From NCBI GenBank assembly GCA_030529305.1, contig JAUMXD010000030.1, positions 1-15,707 of the forward strand: a stretch of 15,707 nucleotides of DNA, given 5' to 3'. The translations under genes and the position numbers were made by a program. Shown in pieces: positions 7,134 to 15,225 of this stretch. Every line of letters begins with the position of its first letter. Position 1 is the first letter of the stretch. Below the pieces are notes generated by a model. That model made no database searches. It was not told the origin of the DNA and saw only the letters and a program-made list of their open reading frames with translations. This DNA is from Allobrachymonas sp. Its GTDB lineage: Bacteria > Pseudomonadota > Gammaproteobacteria > Burkholderiales > Burkholderiaceae.

Positions 7134-8018
7134 TTATTCAGCCGCCACACTGTCTTCGGGCATGCGCTGCAACATGCTGAGGGTGCGTGCCACAGTCTGG
7201 CGCAAGTCACGCCGGTCGCAAATCATGTCCACCGCACCTTTTTCCAGCAGAAACTCTGCGCGTTGAAAGCCCGGCGGCAGCTTCACGCGCACGGTGTTTT
7301 CAATCACACGTGGGCCAGCAAAGCCAATCAGCGCCTTAGGTTCGGCAATCACCACATCGCTCACAAAGGCAAAGCCCGCGCTCACGCCGCCCATGGTCGG
7401 GTCGGTCAGCACGCTGATGTAAGGCAAGCCTTTTTTGGCCAAACGCGTAAGAGCCGCATTGGTTTTGGCCATTTGCATGAGCGAGAGCAAACCCTCTTGC
7501 ATGCGCGCGCCGCCCGTGGCTGTAAAGCACACAAAGGGCACTTTCTGCGCAATGGCGTGTTCCACACCGCGCACAAAACGCTCGCCCACCACGCTGCCCA
7601 TGCTGCCGCCCATGAAGTCGAATTCAAAGCACGCAGCCACCAGATTGATGCCGCACACGCTGCCGCCCATAACGATCAACGCATCGGTTTCGCCGGTATT
7701 TTCCAGCGCCTCTTTCAGGCGCTCGGGGTATTTGCGGCTGTCTTTGAACTTCAAGGCATCCACGGGCAGCACTTCTTGCCCCAGTTCATAGCGCCCTTCT
7801 GCATCCAGAAAAGCATCCAACCGCGCACGCGCGCCAATGCGGTGGTGGTGGCTGCACTGCGGACACACGTTCTGGTTCTGCTCCAGATCGCTGCGGTACA
7901 GCACCCCGTCGCAACTGGGGCATTTGATCCACAAGCCCTCGGGCATGGACGAGCGCCGCTCGGCAGATTCCGCCGTTTTGGTCGCTTTGGGTGGAAGCAA
8001 TTTTTCAAGCCAACTCAT
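7134..8018 (-). CDS. accD: Acetyl-CoA carboxylase carboxyltransferase, beta subunit
   Basis: AccD with AccA forms the carboxyltransferase that moves the carboxyl group from biotin carrier protein to acetyl-CoA, giving malonyl-CoA for fatty acid synthesis. From the ATG at 8018 the protein has 294 residues, a normal length. A TTG directly upstream could extend it by one codon, but a GGAG site 7 nt before the ATG decides the start. The N-terminal zinc ribbon is intact (C33, C36, C52, C55 in C-P-S-C and C-P-Q-C). The crotonase-like core follows, including [21 protein letters not shown] and [11 protein letters not shown]. It appears to be a single-gene unit here, with gaps on both sides; accD is often found beside trpA or folC in related bacteria, and neither is adjacent. 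Confidence 0.97.
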   Translation of the reverse strand: MSWLEKLLPPKATKTAESAERRSSMPEGLWIKCPSCDGVLYRSDLEQNQNVCPQCSHHHRIGARARLDAFLDAEGRYELGQEVLPVDALKFKDSRKYPERLKEALENTGETDALIVMGGSVCGINLVAACFEFDFMGGSMGSVVGERFVRGVEHAIAQKVPFVCFTATGGARMQEGLLSLMQMAKTNAALTRLAKKGLPYISVLTDPTMGGVSAGFAFVSDVVIAEPKALIGFAGPRVIENTVRVKLPPGFQRAEFLLEKGAVDMICDRRDLRQTVARTLSMLQRMPEDSVAAE

Positions 8019-8405
8019 CAAAAAACTCCAATCACATCAATCCGGCCACGCCAGGCCAAACCCAGCCAGGCCAGCGGCAGAAGCGCATATTGCGCGCTGA
8101 CTGCTTTAATCTTTCCTCGTTTGCCCAAGCAATTCATAAAAAAACAAGCGCTGGGCAAAAAACATTTGGTCACGAAGCGTAGCACAAATGCCCAAGCACT
8201 CTGCCTGCCTTACCCCTGCTGGCAGACTTGTCTCTTGAGTGCCCCTTTGGCTGGTATGCACGCAGGACGCTGACCAAAGTAACCTTGTTCTGTACTCAAT
8301 AAAAAAACAAGCGCCTGATTGGCGCTTGAAGAAAAGAGCAACAGCAACTGGCAAAAGGCAAATCGCGAGCACTGCCCATTTGGCAATGCGCGTAAGCGCA
8401 GCAGC
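8019..8405. other. Intergenic region between accD and hslO
   Basis: No gene is supported. It contains the hslO terminator (8301-8328) and presumably the accD promoter, for which I see no strong consensus match. A 16-bp perfect direct repeat, ATAAAAAAACAAGCGC, occurs at 8136-8151 and again inside the terminator at 8299-8314. A further inverted pair, TGCCCA (8122-8127) and TGGGCA (8152-8157), brackets the first copy. Confidence 0.6.
8301..8328 (-). terminator. Intrinsic terminator downstream of hslO
   Basis: A perfect 8-bp stem, CAAGCGCC (8308-8315) with GGCGCTTG (8321-8328) and a 5-nt loop. On the minus strand it is followed directly by seven T (8307-8301). It lies about 80 nt after the hslO stop. 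Confidence 0.9.
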
Positions 8406-9395
8406 TTATTGCATCTGCTGGCTGCTGGGTGGCTGCTGCACAGCAGGGGTAAAAAGCTGCATGGTCTCCACCGCATCGAAGCGGTAGGCTTGGCCGCAGA
8501 AATTACAGTCCACATGCACAAAGTCTCGCTCGGCCAGAATGCTTTCGGCCTCGGCCTGCCCCAGACCACGCAGCATGTTGGCCACGCGCTCGGCGCTGCA
8601 ATTGCAGTGAAAGTGCGGATCGGGGTCGCCCGCCTCGGGGGCAAAGCGCAGGATTTTTTCGTTCCAGAACAGGCGATGCAGAATGGTGTCGATATCCAGC
8701 TCCAGCAACTCTTCGCGCTTGAGGCTTTGCGCCAGTACCGACAGGCGCTGAAAGTGCGACTCTTCACTTTCTTCTGTTGCCTCGGCCGAAGCAGCTGTGC
8801 CTGCCAGATTGCCTGCACCTTCCATCGGCAGGCGTTGCAATAACAAGCCTGCGGCCACTTGCTCGTTGGCTGCCAACAGCAGAGTGGTCTGCAGCTGTTC
8901 GCTGCTGCACATATAGCCTTCAATCGCTTGCGCCACGCTGGGCAGCGCTTGGCCCTGCATATCGGCTAGCGGTACGATTCCTTGATAAGGCTGCTGGCCT
9001 TTTTGTCGATCCAGCGGATCCAGCGTAATTGCACAGCGCCCTTTACCGTGGGCATTGACCAATTCGGGCAAACCGGCATCAGCCGGTATATCGCCGCTAC
9101 AAGAGGCCGTGGCACGCAGGCCCAGGTCGGGCAACACCTCGGCCACAGCCATTTTCACGGGGCCATCACCCTGAATTTGCAGCACAAGCGCACCGTTGAA
9201 GCGGATGGACGACTGCAGCAAAACGGAGCCAGCCACCATTTCGCCCAGCATGTTCTGAACCGGTACGGGGTAGGCGCCGCTTTCGGGGTTGCTGGCACGG
9301 CGCTTGAGCACCTCTTGCCAGGGAGCCGTTAAACGAACGATGGAGCCGCGCACGGGCAAGCCATCGAAAAGGAATTTCTGGATTTGAGAAGACAT
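8406..9395 (-). CDS. hslO: Hsp33 redox-regulated holdase chaperone
   Basis: Hsp33 is a cytoplasmic chaperone switched on when oxidants release zinc from four conserved cysteines, after which it holds unfolding proteins. From the ATG at 9395 the protein has 329 residues, longer than the ~290 of E. coli. The frame is open further upstream, but that extension does not look like protein, and the family start M-S-S-Q-I-Q-K-F-L-F-D fits this ATG. The zinc centre is present as C264-x-C266 and C297-x2-C300 (H-C-N-C-S and D-C-N-F-C-G). An Ala/Glu/Ser-rich insert (about 195-215) between the core and the linker accounts for part of the extra length, and a Gln/Pro/Ser-rich tail for the rest. No strong ribosome binding site is seen. 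It is a single-gene unit ending at the terminator at 8301-8328. Confidence 0.95.
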   Translation of the reverse strand: MSSQIQKFLFDGLPVRGSIVRLTAPWQEVLKRRASNPESGAYPVPVQNMLGEMVAGSVLLQSSIRFNGALVLQIQGDGPVKMAVAEVLPDLGLRATASCSGDIPADAGLPELVNAHGKGRCAITLDPLDRQKGQQPYQGIVPLADMQGQALPSVAQAIEGYMCSSEQLQTTLLLAANEQVAAGLLLQRLPMEGAGNLAGTAASAEATEESEESHFQRLSVLAQSLKREELLELDIDTILHRLFWNEKILRFAPEAGDPDPHFHCNCSAERVANMLRGLGQAEAESILAERDFVHVDCNFCGQAYRFDAVETMQLFTPAVQQPPSSQQMQ

Positions 9396-9698
9396 GGGTG
9401 TTAACCAAGAAAAACGGCACCGCTGGTGGTGGTAGATCGGGTACACGGTCAGTGTGTAGCAATGCTTGAGCAAATAAGGCCAGATTTGCGCATTGCAAGG
9501 GAATGGTTGCTGGGGAGTTGCACAGCAGAACATGTTTGCATGTAGCTGCATTCAGCACCGGATGATTGAAGTGGTGCGGGTTCGAACCATGTCCTTGCCT
9601 TAACCCGCAGCTGTTTGAAAGACGGATGGAGAGAAGGGAGCCTCAAGAATCTAGTTGATTTTATTTCGAGTGAAACAAAGGCTGGAAACAGTCAACCT
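9396..9698. other. Intergenic region between hslO and rpoN
   Basis: No gene is supported. It must contain the hslO promoter; TTGCAA with TATTTG 16 nt away on the minus strand is possible but weak. Near 9579 there is a tRNA T-loop-like GGTTCGAACC, but no matching stems or other tRNA arms. A weak hairpin, AAAGG (9677-9681) with CCTTT (9696-9700), overlaps the rpoN stop and could be part of a terminator. Confidence 0.5.
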
Positions 9699-11357
9699 TT
9701 ATTGTTCTTGCAGCGTTTTGCGCAGATGAGCGGGTGGAATGCGCAGAGCCTCGCGGTATTTGGCCACTGTGCGGCGCGCGCATTGGATGCCTTGTTCTTG
9801 CAGCAGTTCGCACAGGCGGTTGTCGCTCAGCGGTTGGGTGGGTGATTCTTCGGCGATCAGCTGTTGCAGCAGGGCGCGCACGGCGGTGCCGCTGGTGGTT
9901 TGGCCGTCTTTGCCTTGCAGGCTGGAGCTGAAGAAGTATTTCAGTTCGAAGGTGCCCCAAGGGGTAGCCATGAATTTGCCGCTGGTCACGCGGCTGATGG
10001 TGGATTCGTGCAGTTCCAGCGCCTGGGCCACTTCGCGCAGGGCCAGGGGTTGCATGGCTTGCGGGCCTTGGTCGAAAAAGTCTTGCTGCAAGAGCACGAT
10101 CATTTGCGAGACGCGCAGGATCGTGTCGAAACGCTGCTGCAGGCTTTTGACCATCCAGCGCGCTTCTTGCAGGCGTTGCTGGAGCGGGGCGCTGCTTTCG
10201 CCCGGGTGCTGGCGCAGGGCCGAGGCGTAGAGCGCATGCACGCGCACTTTGGGCAGCACGGCGGGGTTGACGTCCACCCGCCAGGCGGGCTGGTTCTTTG
10301 GGGCCTCGGGGTCGGGCGTGACGAGCACGTCGGGCACGACGATGTTGTGCTCGGTTTGCGCAAAGCGCCGGCCGGGTTTGGGTTCTAGCGTGGCGATGAG
10401 CTGCATGGCCGCCTTGATTTGCGGGGCCGAAAAGGGCGTGAGCTTTTGCAGTTGGCGGATGTCGCGGCGGGCCAGGTATTCCAGCGGCTGCTGGCACAGC
10501 TCCAGCGCCACTTCGCGTGCCAGCAGTTGCTGGATGGCGTCGTCGGCAATGGGCAGGGCCTGCAGTTGAAGGCGCAGGCATTCGCCCAGATCGCGCGCGC
10601 CCAGGCCCGGCGGATCAAGCGTGCGCAGCAGGCGTAGGGCCACGGTGAGGTGGTGCAAGGCTTCGGAAAAAAGCTCTTCGGCTTCTTCGGCCGAATCATG
10701 CAATGCAGGCGCTTGCTGGGCCAGCAGCGACTGGGCCAGTTCGGCCAGCGAGTCTTCGAGGTAGCCGTCCTCATTGAGCGATTCGATCAGGCAATACAGG
10801 GCGGCCTGGTCGGTTTCGTTCAGATGCAGGGCCAGGGCCTGTTGGTGCAGGTGGTCGTACAGGGTTTGCGGCTGGGTGTTGGCCTGCGTGGCGTCGCCTG
10901 CGTCGTCAAAAGTTGCGGCGGGTTCGTCGCTCCAGGGCGATTCCAGCGCCAGGTCGGTGGCATCGGCTGTGTCGGGTTCTGCCGCATCGCTTTCAGCCGC
11001 GCTGGTGTTGCCCTGGTCGGCGGTGTCGCTCCAGTTGTCGCTGTGTTCGTTGACGAGGGCCACGCTGTTTTTGTCATCAGCCAGCAGCGCATAGCTGTCG
11101 GGCGGCCAAGCTTCGTCTTCGTTGCTTGATGCGTCTGTGGCGCCGTCGCTAGCTGTATCGGGCAGCGTGGTTTCATCAGCGGCGGGGGCTTCGTAGGCGC
11201 CGTCTTCGATTTGCTCCAGAAAAGGGTTGTCGAGCAGCATCTGCTGCAATTCCTGTTGCAGCTCTGCGCTGGAAAGCTGCAACAGGCGAATCGCCTGCTG
11301 CAATTGCGGCGCAAGCGTAACGCTGGTGGTGGTGCGCAGTTGCAGGCCGGGCTTCAC
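9699..11357 (-). CDS. rpoN: RNA polymerase sigma-54 factor
   Basis: Sigma-54 directs RNA polymerase to -24/-12 promoters that need enhancer-binding activators. The 552-residue protein has the expected parts: a Gln/Leu-rich region I at the N-terminus (L-Q-L-R-T-T-T-S-V-T-L-A-P-Q-L-Q-Q-A-I-R); a very acidic and long region II (about 50-170, rich in D, E, A, S, T); the core-binding domain; a helix-turn-helix near 430-470 (H-E-S-T-I-S-R-V-T); and the RpoN box A-R-R-T-V-A-K-Y-R-E at about 527-536, which reads the -24 element. The start is a GTG at 11357, chosen because M-K-P-G-L-Q-L matches the family start; AAAGGA lies 5' of it. It begins 12 nt after lptB stops, so the two are probably co-transcribed, as in many proteobacteria. 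Confidence 0.97.
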   Translation of the reverse strand: MKPGLQLRTTTSVTLAPQLQQAIRLLQLSSAELQQELQQMLLDNPFLEQIEDGAYEAPAADETTLPDTASDGATDASSNEDEAWPPDSYALLADDKNSVALVNEHSDNWSDTADQGNTSAAESDAAEPDTADATDLALESPWSDEPAATFDDAGDATQANTQPQTLYDHLHQQALALHLNETDQAALYCLIESLNEDGYLEDSLAELAQSLLAQQAPALHDSAEEAEELFSEALHHLTVALRLLRTLDPPGLGARDLGECLRLQLQALPIADDAIQQLLAREVALELCQQPLEYLARRDIRQLQKLTPFSAPQIKAAMQLIATLEPKPGRRFAQTEHNIVVPDVLVTPDPEAPKNQPAWRVDVNPAVLPKVRVHALYASALRQHPGESSAPLQQRLQEARWMVKSLQQRFDTILRVSQMIVLLQQDFFDQGPQAMQPLALREVAQALELHESTISRVTSGKFMATPWGTFELKYFFSSSLQGKDGQTTSGTAVRALLQQLIAEESPTQPLSDNRLCELLQEQGIQCARRTVAKYREALRIPPAHLRKTLQEQ

Positions 11358-11369
11358 CGTGGCTTTCCT

Positions 11370-12230
11370 TTACATGCGGAAGTGTTCGCCCAGGTAAACG
11401 CGGCGCACGTCGGCGTTGGCCACAATTTCCGCGGGCAAGCCAGCGGCCAGCACGCGGCCTTCGCTGATGATGTAGGCATGGTCGCAAATGCCCAGCGTTT
11501 CGCGCACGTTGTGGTCGGTGATGAGCACGCCGATGCCACGCTGCTTGAGAAATTTGATGATGCGCTGAATCTCGATCACGGCGATGGGGTCGATGCCGGC
11601 AAAGGGTTCATCCAGCAGGATGAAGCGCGGTTGGCTGGCCAGAGCGCGGGCAATTTCCACACGGCGGCGCTCGCCGCCTGACAGGGCCAGCGCGGGTGTG
11701 TCGTGCAGGTGGGTGATGTGCAAATCTTGCAGCAGTTGTTGCAGGCGATCTTTGATGGCGCTGGCTGACAAGGGCTTGCCGTGTTCGTCGAGTTGCAGCT
11801 CCAGCACGGCCTGAATGTTTTCAGACACATTGAGCTTGCGAAAGATCGATGCCTCTTGCGGCAAATAGCTCAGGCCCATGCGCGAGCGCTGATGAATGGG
11901 CATGTCTTCCACACGGCGGCCGTCGATGGTGATGGTGCCGCCATCGGCGCGCAGCAGGCCCACGATCATGTAAAACGAAGTGGTTTTACCCGCGCCGTTG
12001 GGGCCGAGCAGTCCCACCACTTCGCCATTGCGCAGGGTGAGCGATACGTCTTTCACCACCTGGCGTTTGCCGTAGGATTTTTGCAGGTGGCTGGCAACCA
12101 GTTCGCTGTATGGACCGTTCGCGGCAGAAGTGGCTGCGGGCGTGCCAGATGCTGCGGAGCTTGCATCCATCGTTTGCACAGCAGCCTCTGGCGCGGCTGT
12201 GTTGGTGTCGGTCAAAGTCGGCTCGCTCAT
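11370..12230 (-). CDS. lptB: LPS export ABC transporter ATPase
   Basis: LptB is the cytoplasmic ATPase of the LptB2FG transporter that extracts lipopolysaccharide from the inner membrane for transfer through LptC and LptA to the outer membrane. All ABC motifs are visible in the 286-residue protein: Walker A G-P-N-G-A-G-K-T-T at 76-84, Q-loop Q125, signature L-S-G-G-E at 183-187, Walker B F-I-L-L-D-E at 203-208, and the switch H240. The C-terminus Y-L-G-E-H-F-R-M is typical of LptB. An Ala/Ser/Thr-rich N-terminal extension of about 40 residues precedes the ABC domain and is longer than in E. coli (about 241 residues in total). An internal start is possible but none is clearly better. The ATG overlaps the lptA stop (ATGA), implying translational coupling. 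Confidence 0.96.
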   Translation of the reverse strand: MSEPTLTDTNTAAPEAAVQTMDASSAASGTPAATSAANGPYSELVASHLQKSYGKRQVVKDVSLTLRNGEVVGLLGPNGAGKTTSFYMIVGLLRADGGTITIDGRRVEDMPIHQRSRMGLSYLPQEASIFRKLNVSENIQAVLELQLDEHGKPLSASAIKDRLQQLLQDLHITHLHDTPALALSGGERRRVEIARALASQPRFILLDEPFAGIDPIAVIEIQRIIKFLKQRGIGVLITDHNVRETLGICDHAYIISEGRVLAAGLPAEIVANADVRRVYLGEHFRM

Positions 12231-12865
12231 TGGCCGCCCCCGATCTGCGGGCTGGATTGCAAGGTGGTTGAGCGTCTAGGGGTAGATGAAGGCGCGGTTG
12301 CAGGCGCAGGTGCTGTTGCAGACGATGTGCGCGGCGCAATGGTGGCGCGCACTCGGCCAGAGGGCACGCCGCTGGGCGAAGTCTGGCCCGCTGCACCGCT
12401 GGTGACGTTGTAAATCTCGGTGGCTTCGTTGTAGACGATGGTTTCGCCCTGCACCTCATCGGCCAAAGTGCTGCCCGCCAAGCGGCGCAGGATGGCTTTG
12501 CCGCTCAGGGTGGTGATCATCGTTTTTTCATCGCGCTCGGCGCGGTTGGCCTGGGCTTCGTAAAACTCGTTCAGCCCTTCGCGCTTTTGCCGCATAAAGA
12601 CCCGATTGCCCGCATCGGCCGTAGCCACCATGAAGTTGTGGCCTTGCGCATCCTGGCGCACCTCTACTGCATCGGCGTGCAGCAGCAGGGTGCCTTTGGT
12701 GGCGATGACGCGGCCTGTGGCATTGGTGATCTTGCCGATGTCGTCGTGGCGCATCGAGTCGGCTTCGATGTGCATGGGCTTGCTGCGGTCAGCCAATTCG
12801 GCATGGGCTGGCGCCATGCAGAGAAAAGCGTACATGCACCCAAAAACAAGAAAACGTTTCTTCAT
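12227..12865 (-). CDS. lptA: Periplasmic LPS transport protein LptA
   Basis: LptA forms the periplasmic bridge that carries lipopolysaccharide between LptC and LptD. The 212-residue protein begins with a signal peptide (K-K-R, a hydrophobic stretch, cleavage probably after A-H-A at residue 22). The OstA/LptA beta-jellyroll follows, starting near M-H-I-E-A-D-S-M and including G-R-V-I-A-T-K-G-T-L-L-L-H-A-D. The last 55 or so residues are Ser/Pro/Thr/Ala-rich and probably disordered. TAGG lies a few nt before the ATG at 12865. The gene overlaps lptB by 4 nt. In related bacteria lptC and usually kdsC lie directly upstream; here there is instead a 381-nt gap and then dsbA. A TACAAT hexamer at 12909-12904 may be the -10 of its own promoter. 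Confidence 0.94.
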   Translation of the reverse strand: MKKRFLVFGCMYAFLCMAPAHAELADRSKPMHIEADSMRHDDIGKITNATGRVIATKGTLLLHADAVEVRQDAQGHNFMVATADAGNRVFMRQKREGLNEFYEAQANRAERDEKTMITTLSGKAILRRLAGSTLADEVQGETIVYNEATEIYNVTSGAAGQTSPSGVPSGRVRATIAPRTSSATAPAPATAPSSTPRRSTTLQSSPQIGGGQ

Positions 12866-13246
12866 AAAACCTACCCACTGCGAGCTGACTGGCTAATAAG
12901 AGCATTGTATGCAGAGCCAGCCCCGCCATGGTGTGAATTGCTGCTGAAAGCGTGCGCTTTTGCGCGGTTGGTTGGTGGGTGGGCCGATGCTTGACGGAAG
13001 AGTGGTTGTTGCGGGCAGGGTTGGGGGTTCAATGAAATGTGTCAGCGAGTTGATGCGCGTCAGCACATGGACCAGGGCAGCCCCATGAAAAAGCCCCGAT
13101 GTTTTTGCTCATCGGGGCTGTAGAGAAGAAGCCGTGTGCTGCTGCTTGTGCAGCTGATTTGCCGGGCTGCTACTCCAAAACATCAACTTCCAGCGCCTTG
13201 CCCGTGAAGTGTGCAATGAAAACGGGCTGAGTTGGCTTGATCAGCC
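12866..13246. other. Intergenic region between lptA and dsbA
   Basis: No gene is supported. It contains the strong dsbA terminator (13088-13119) and, nearer lptA, a possible -10 element (TACAAT, minus strand 12909-12904) without a good -35. No trace of lptC or kdsC coding sequence is recognisable. Confidence 0.6.
13088..13119 (-). terminator. Intrinsic terminator downstream of dsbA
   Basis: A perfect 10-bp stem, AGCCCCGATG (13092-13101) with CATCGGGGCT (13110-13119) and an 8-nt loop. On the minus strand it ends in a run of five T. It lies about 130 nt beyond the dsbA stop and separates dsbA from lptA. Confidence 0.88.
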
Positions 13247-13987
13247 TTATTGGCCCTTGGCTTCTTTCATTGTCAGATGGGCGGCGATCAGCAGGGCGCG
13301 ATCCAGGCCTTTGGCCAAAGTACCGCTGCAGAAGTATTTGCCCGCCACGCCAAACGATGGCACGCCGTCCACCTCGTAATCGTTGGTCAGCTGCTTGGCT
13401 TGGCTGACAGCCGCTGCCATGCTGAAGCCCTTGTAGGCTTGCTCGAAATTGCTGTCTTTCAATTCGGGCTGCTGTTTGGCCCATTCGATGATGGCGTCGT
13501 CGGTCGACAGATTGACTTTTTGTTTGTGGATGGCGTCAAATACCTTGAGGTGCATGGCGTCCAGCTTGTTCAAATCACGCAGGGCAAAGAACAGGCGCTG
13601 CAAAGGCTCGTGGCTGGGGCGGCCAAAGTGCACGGGCACCATGTTGAAAACGATCTCTGCCGGAGCCTGCTTGCGCCAGGTTTCCAAAGTGGGAGCCAAG
13701 GTGGCGCAGTGTGGGCACCAGTAGCCGAAGAATTCGACCAGCTCGGCCTTGCCTTTGGGGACATCGCTGGCTACAGGTTTGGCCAACACTTTGTAATCGA
13801 CACCTGCAACAGGATCAATGGCGGCGGCATTGTTGCCCGATGCAGCAGGGGCTGCAGCGGATGACTCAGAGGGTGTGCTCTTGGGCGAGCAAGCTGCCAA
13901 ACCGCCCAGCAGGGCTGTGCCGGAACCTGCAGCCAGCAGGCGGGCAAAGTGGCGGCGATTCATGGATGAGGGGTGTTGGATGGACAT
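13247..13987 (-). CDS. dsbA: DsbA-family thiol:disulfide oxidoreductase, lipoprotein-like N-terminus
   Basis: DsbA proteins introduce disulfide bonds into exported proteins. From the ATG at 13987 the product has 246 residues. The active site C91-P-H-C94 lies in F-F-G-Y-W-C-P-H-C, the cis-proline is P210 in D-G-V-P-S-F, and the inserted helical domain lies between them. The N-terminus is unusual: N-R-R-H-F-A-R (R11-R12) resembles a Tat motif, and L-A-A-C with C33 is a lipobox, followed by a Ser/Ala/Pro-rich linker. This predicts export, perhaps through Tat, and anchoring as a lipoprotein. The frame is open for another 45 codons upstream, but that part does not look like protein. One extra cysteine, C220, is present. 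It lies downstream of argS and the SPOR gene, but a 306-nt gap suggests its own promoter. Confidence 0.92.
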   Translation of the reverse strand: MSIQHPSSMNRRHFARLLAAGSGTALLGGLAACSPKSTPSESSAAAPAASGNNAAAIDPVAGVDYKVLAKPVASDVPKGKAELVEFFGYWCPHCATLAPTLETWRKQAPAEIVFNMVPVHFGRPSHEPLQRLFFALRDLNKLDAMHLKVFDAIHKQKVNLSTDDAIIEWAKQQPELKDSNFEQAYKGFSMAAAVSQAKQLTNDYEVDGVPSFGVAGKYFCSGTLAKGLDRALLIAAHLTMKEAKGQ

Positions 13988-14293
13988 ATCGTTTCTTTCG
14001 TTGATGGGTGGGGCGAAATAAATGAATGGGGACAAATGAATCGGCCAAAAAAGGAATGGGTCTTGGCGCCGGTTCATGTTTTTTGCGTCATGCCCGTTGC
14101 TTTGCAAAGGCAGTGGCTGCAAAGCGCAAAGTACAGACTACAGACGGGCCAGGTCGACTGCTTAACGGCCCGGCGAGCGTTTGCAACACGGCAGATGCCG
14201 CTTTTGTGCAGCAACCTTTTGGACAAGGTGCGCGCCGCGATCCTGAGCATTTGCCGGGCTTGCGCACCCATAGAAAAGATTGTGAGCAGGCTC
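13988..14293. other. Intergenic region between dsbA and the SPOR-protein gene
   Basis: No gene is supported. It probably holds the dsbA promoter, though no clear consensus is seen. Notable structure is an 8-bp perfect inverted repeat, GCTTTGCA (14099-14106) with TGCAAAGC (14118-14125), and a short direct repeat ATTCATTT just upstream of the dsbA start on the minus strand. No strong terminator for the SPOR gene is visible. Confidence 0.55.
14099..14125. repeat. Inverted repeat upstream of dsbA
   Basis: Perfect 8-bp arms GCTTTGCA and TGCAAAGC separated by 11 nt. There is no adjoining T tract, so a terminator is unlikely; an operator for dsbA is possible. It lies 112-138 nt before the dsbA ATG. 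Confidence 0.4.
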
Positions 14294-15208
14294 TTAGCGC
14301 TGGACGCGAACCAGAGCCGTTTCCATGCCGCCGTTTTCCGCACGGGCACGGGCGGCATCGGCATCCCTTTTGTTCTGGAAGGGGCCCAGGCGCACTTGAT
14401 AGATCGTGCGGCCAGCTTGCTGCCGTTCGTTGATGCGGGCGCTCAGGCCAAGCATCGACAGGCGCGCTTTCTGGCTATCGGCCCCGTTGGGATCGCGAAA
14501 AGCCCCGACCTGCACGTAATACACAAACGCTTCGCTGCCGGCTGGGGCTTGCGCGGCAGGGGCTGCAGGGGTTTTGTTTGTGTTGTTGGCAGCAGCTTGC
14601 TGGCGGCTGCGTTCTTGCAGCAAGGCGCCAATCGGGTCGCTGGATGCGTTGATTTCTTCGCGGCGGCGATCTTCTTCAGCCTTGGCTTTAGCGCGGGCCA
14701 GTTCTTGCGCACGCAGGTCGGCTTTGAGCTTAGCTTCGGCCTCAGCCTTGGCGCGTGCCAGTTCCTGTTCGCGGTCGCCCAGCACACCTTGGTCGCTATC
14801 CGTGCCTTGAGCCGTAGGGGGCGGGGGCTGGTTGGGCGCTTGGGTGATGGCTGGCGGCTGCACTGCAGCGGGCGGTGTGGTGCCGGGGGCGGGCTGCACA
14901 TGGCCGCTGGCCGAGGGCGAAGGGGTTTTGCTGGCCAGGGGGCCGTTGGGGTTCCAGGCTTTGATGCGTGCCTCTTCTGCCGCTTGCTCTTCAGCCGTTT
15001 TGACTTTGGACTTGTCGGTAAAAGGCGTGGGCACTTTGGTGATGTACACCGCCACGGCCAAAGCCACGGCCAAACCCACGACGATGCCCACGATGAAGCC
15101 CAGCAGCCCAATGCCGCGCTGATGCTGGGGCAGAGCGGTGTTACAGGTGTGGGCCTGGCCTTGCGCGGGCGCTGAGCCAATGGAATGCGAAGACAAAAAG
15201 GAACTCAT
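14294..15208 (-). CDS. SPOR-domain membrane protein (FtsN-like)
   Basis: A 304-residue inner-membrane protein. A short cytoplasmic N-terminus is followed by one membrane segment (about 33-56, Gly/Ala/Val-rich), then a long low-complexity periplasmic linker rich in Pro, Ala and Gln. Next comes a charged helical part (about 144-185) containing E-L-A-R-A-K-A twice, 20 residues apart, and finally a SPOR domain (about 227-304; Y-Y-V-Q-V-G-A-F then Y-Q-V-R-L-G-P-F). SPOR domains bind glycan strands lacking stem peptides, and proteins of this layout usually act at the division septum. AAGG lies 6 nt before the ATG at 15208. It starts 17 nt after argS ends, so the two are probably co-transcribed. It may be the FtsN counterpart of this organism, but other SPOR proteins share the layout. 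Confidence 0.92.
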   Translation of the reverse strand: MSSFLSSHSIGSAPAQGQAHTCNTALPQHQRGIGLLGFIVGIVVGLAVALAVAVYITKVPTPFTDKSKVKTAEEQAAEEARIKAWNPNGPLASKTPSPSASGHVQPAPGTTPPAAVQPPAITQAPNQPPPPTAQGTDSDQGVLGDREQELARAKAEAEAKLKADLRAQELARAKAKAEEDRRREEINASSDPIGALLQERSRQQAAANNTNKTPAAPAAQAPAGSEAFVYYVQVGAFRDPNGADSQKARLSMLGLSARINERQQAGRTIYQVRLGPFQNKRDADAARARAENGGMETALVRVQR

Positions 15209-15225
15209 ACCAACCTTTGCACAAA

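Noticed and set aside
6751..7266. Long plus-strand open frame between lysS and accD
   Set aside because: It runs into the accD coding region on the opposite strand, has random-looking composition and no ribosome binding site.
8106..8372. 88-codon open frame between accD and hslO on the minus strand
   Set aside because: It spans the perfect hslO terminator and has no protein-like pattern or start signal.
9570..9600. tRNA T-loop-like sequence GGTTCGAACC near the hslO upstream region
   Set aside because: The flanking bases do not form a 5-bp T stem on either strand, and no anticodon or acceptor arms could be found.
13170..13484. 104-codon open frame overlapping the 3' end of dsbA and extending past its stop
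   Set aside because: Most of it is a different frame of dsbA with biased composition, it lacks a ribosome binding site, and I do not recognise the tail.
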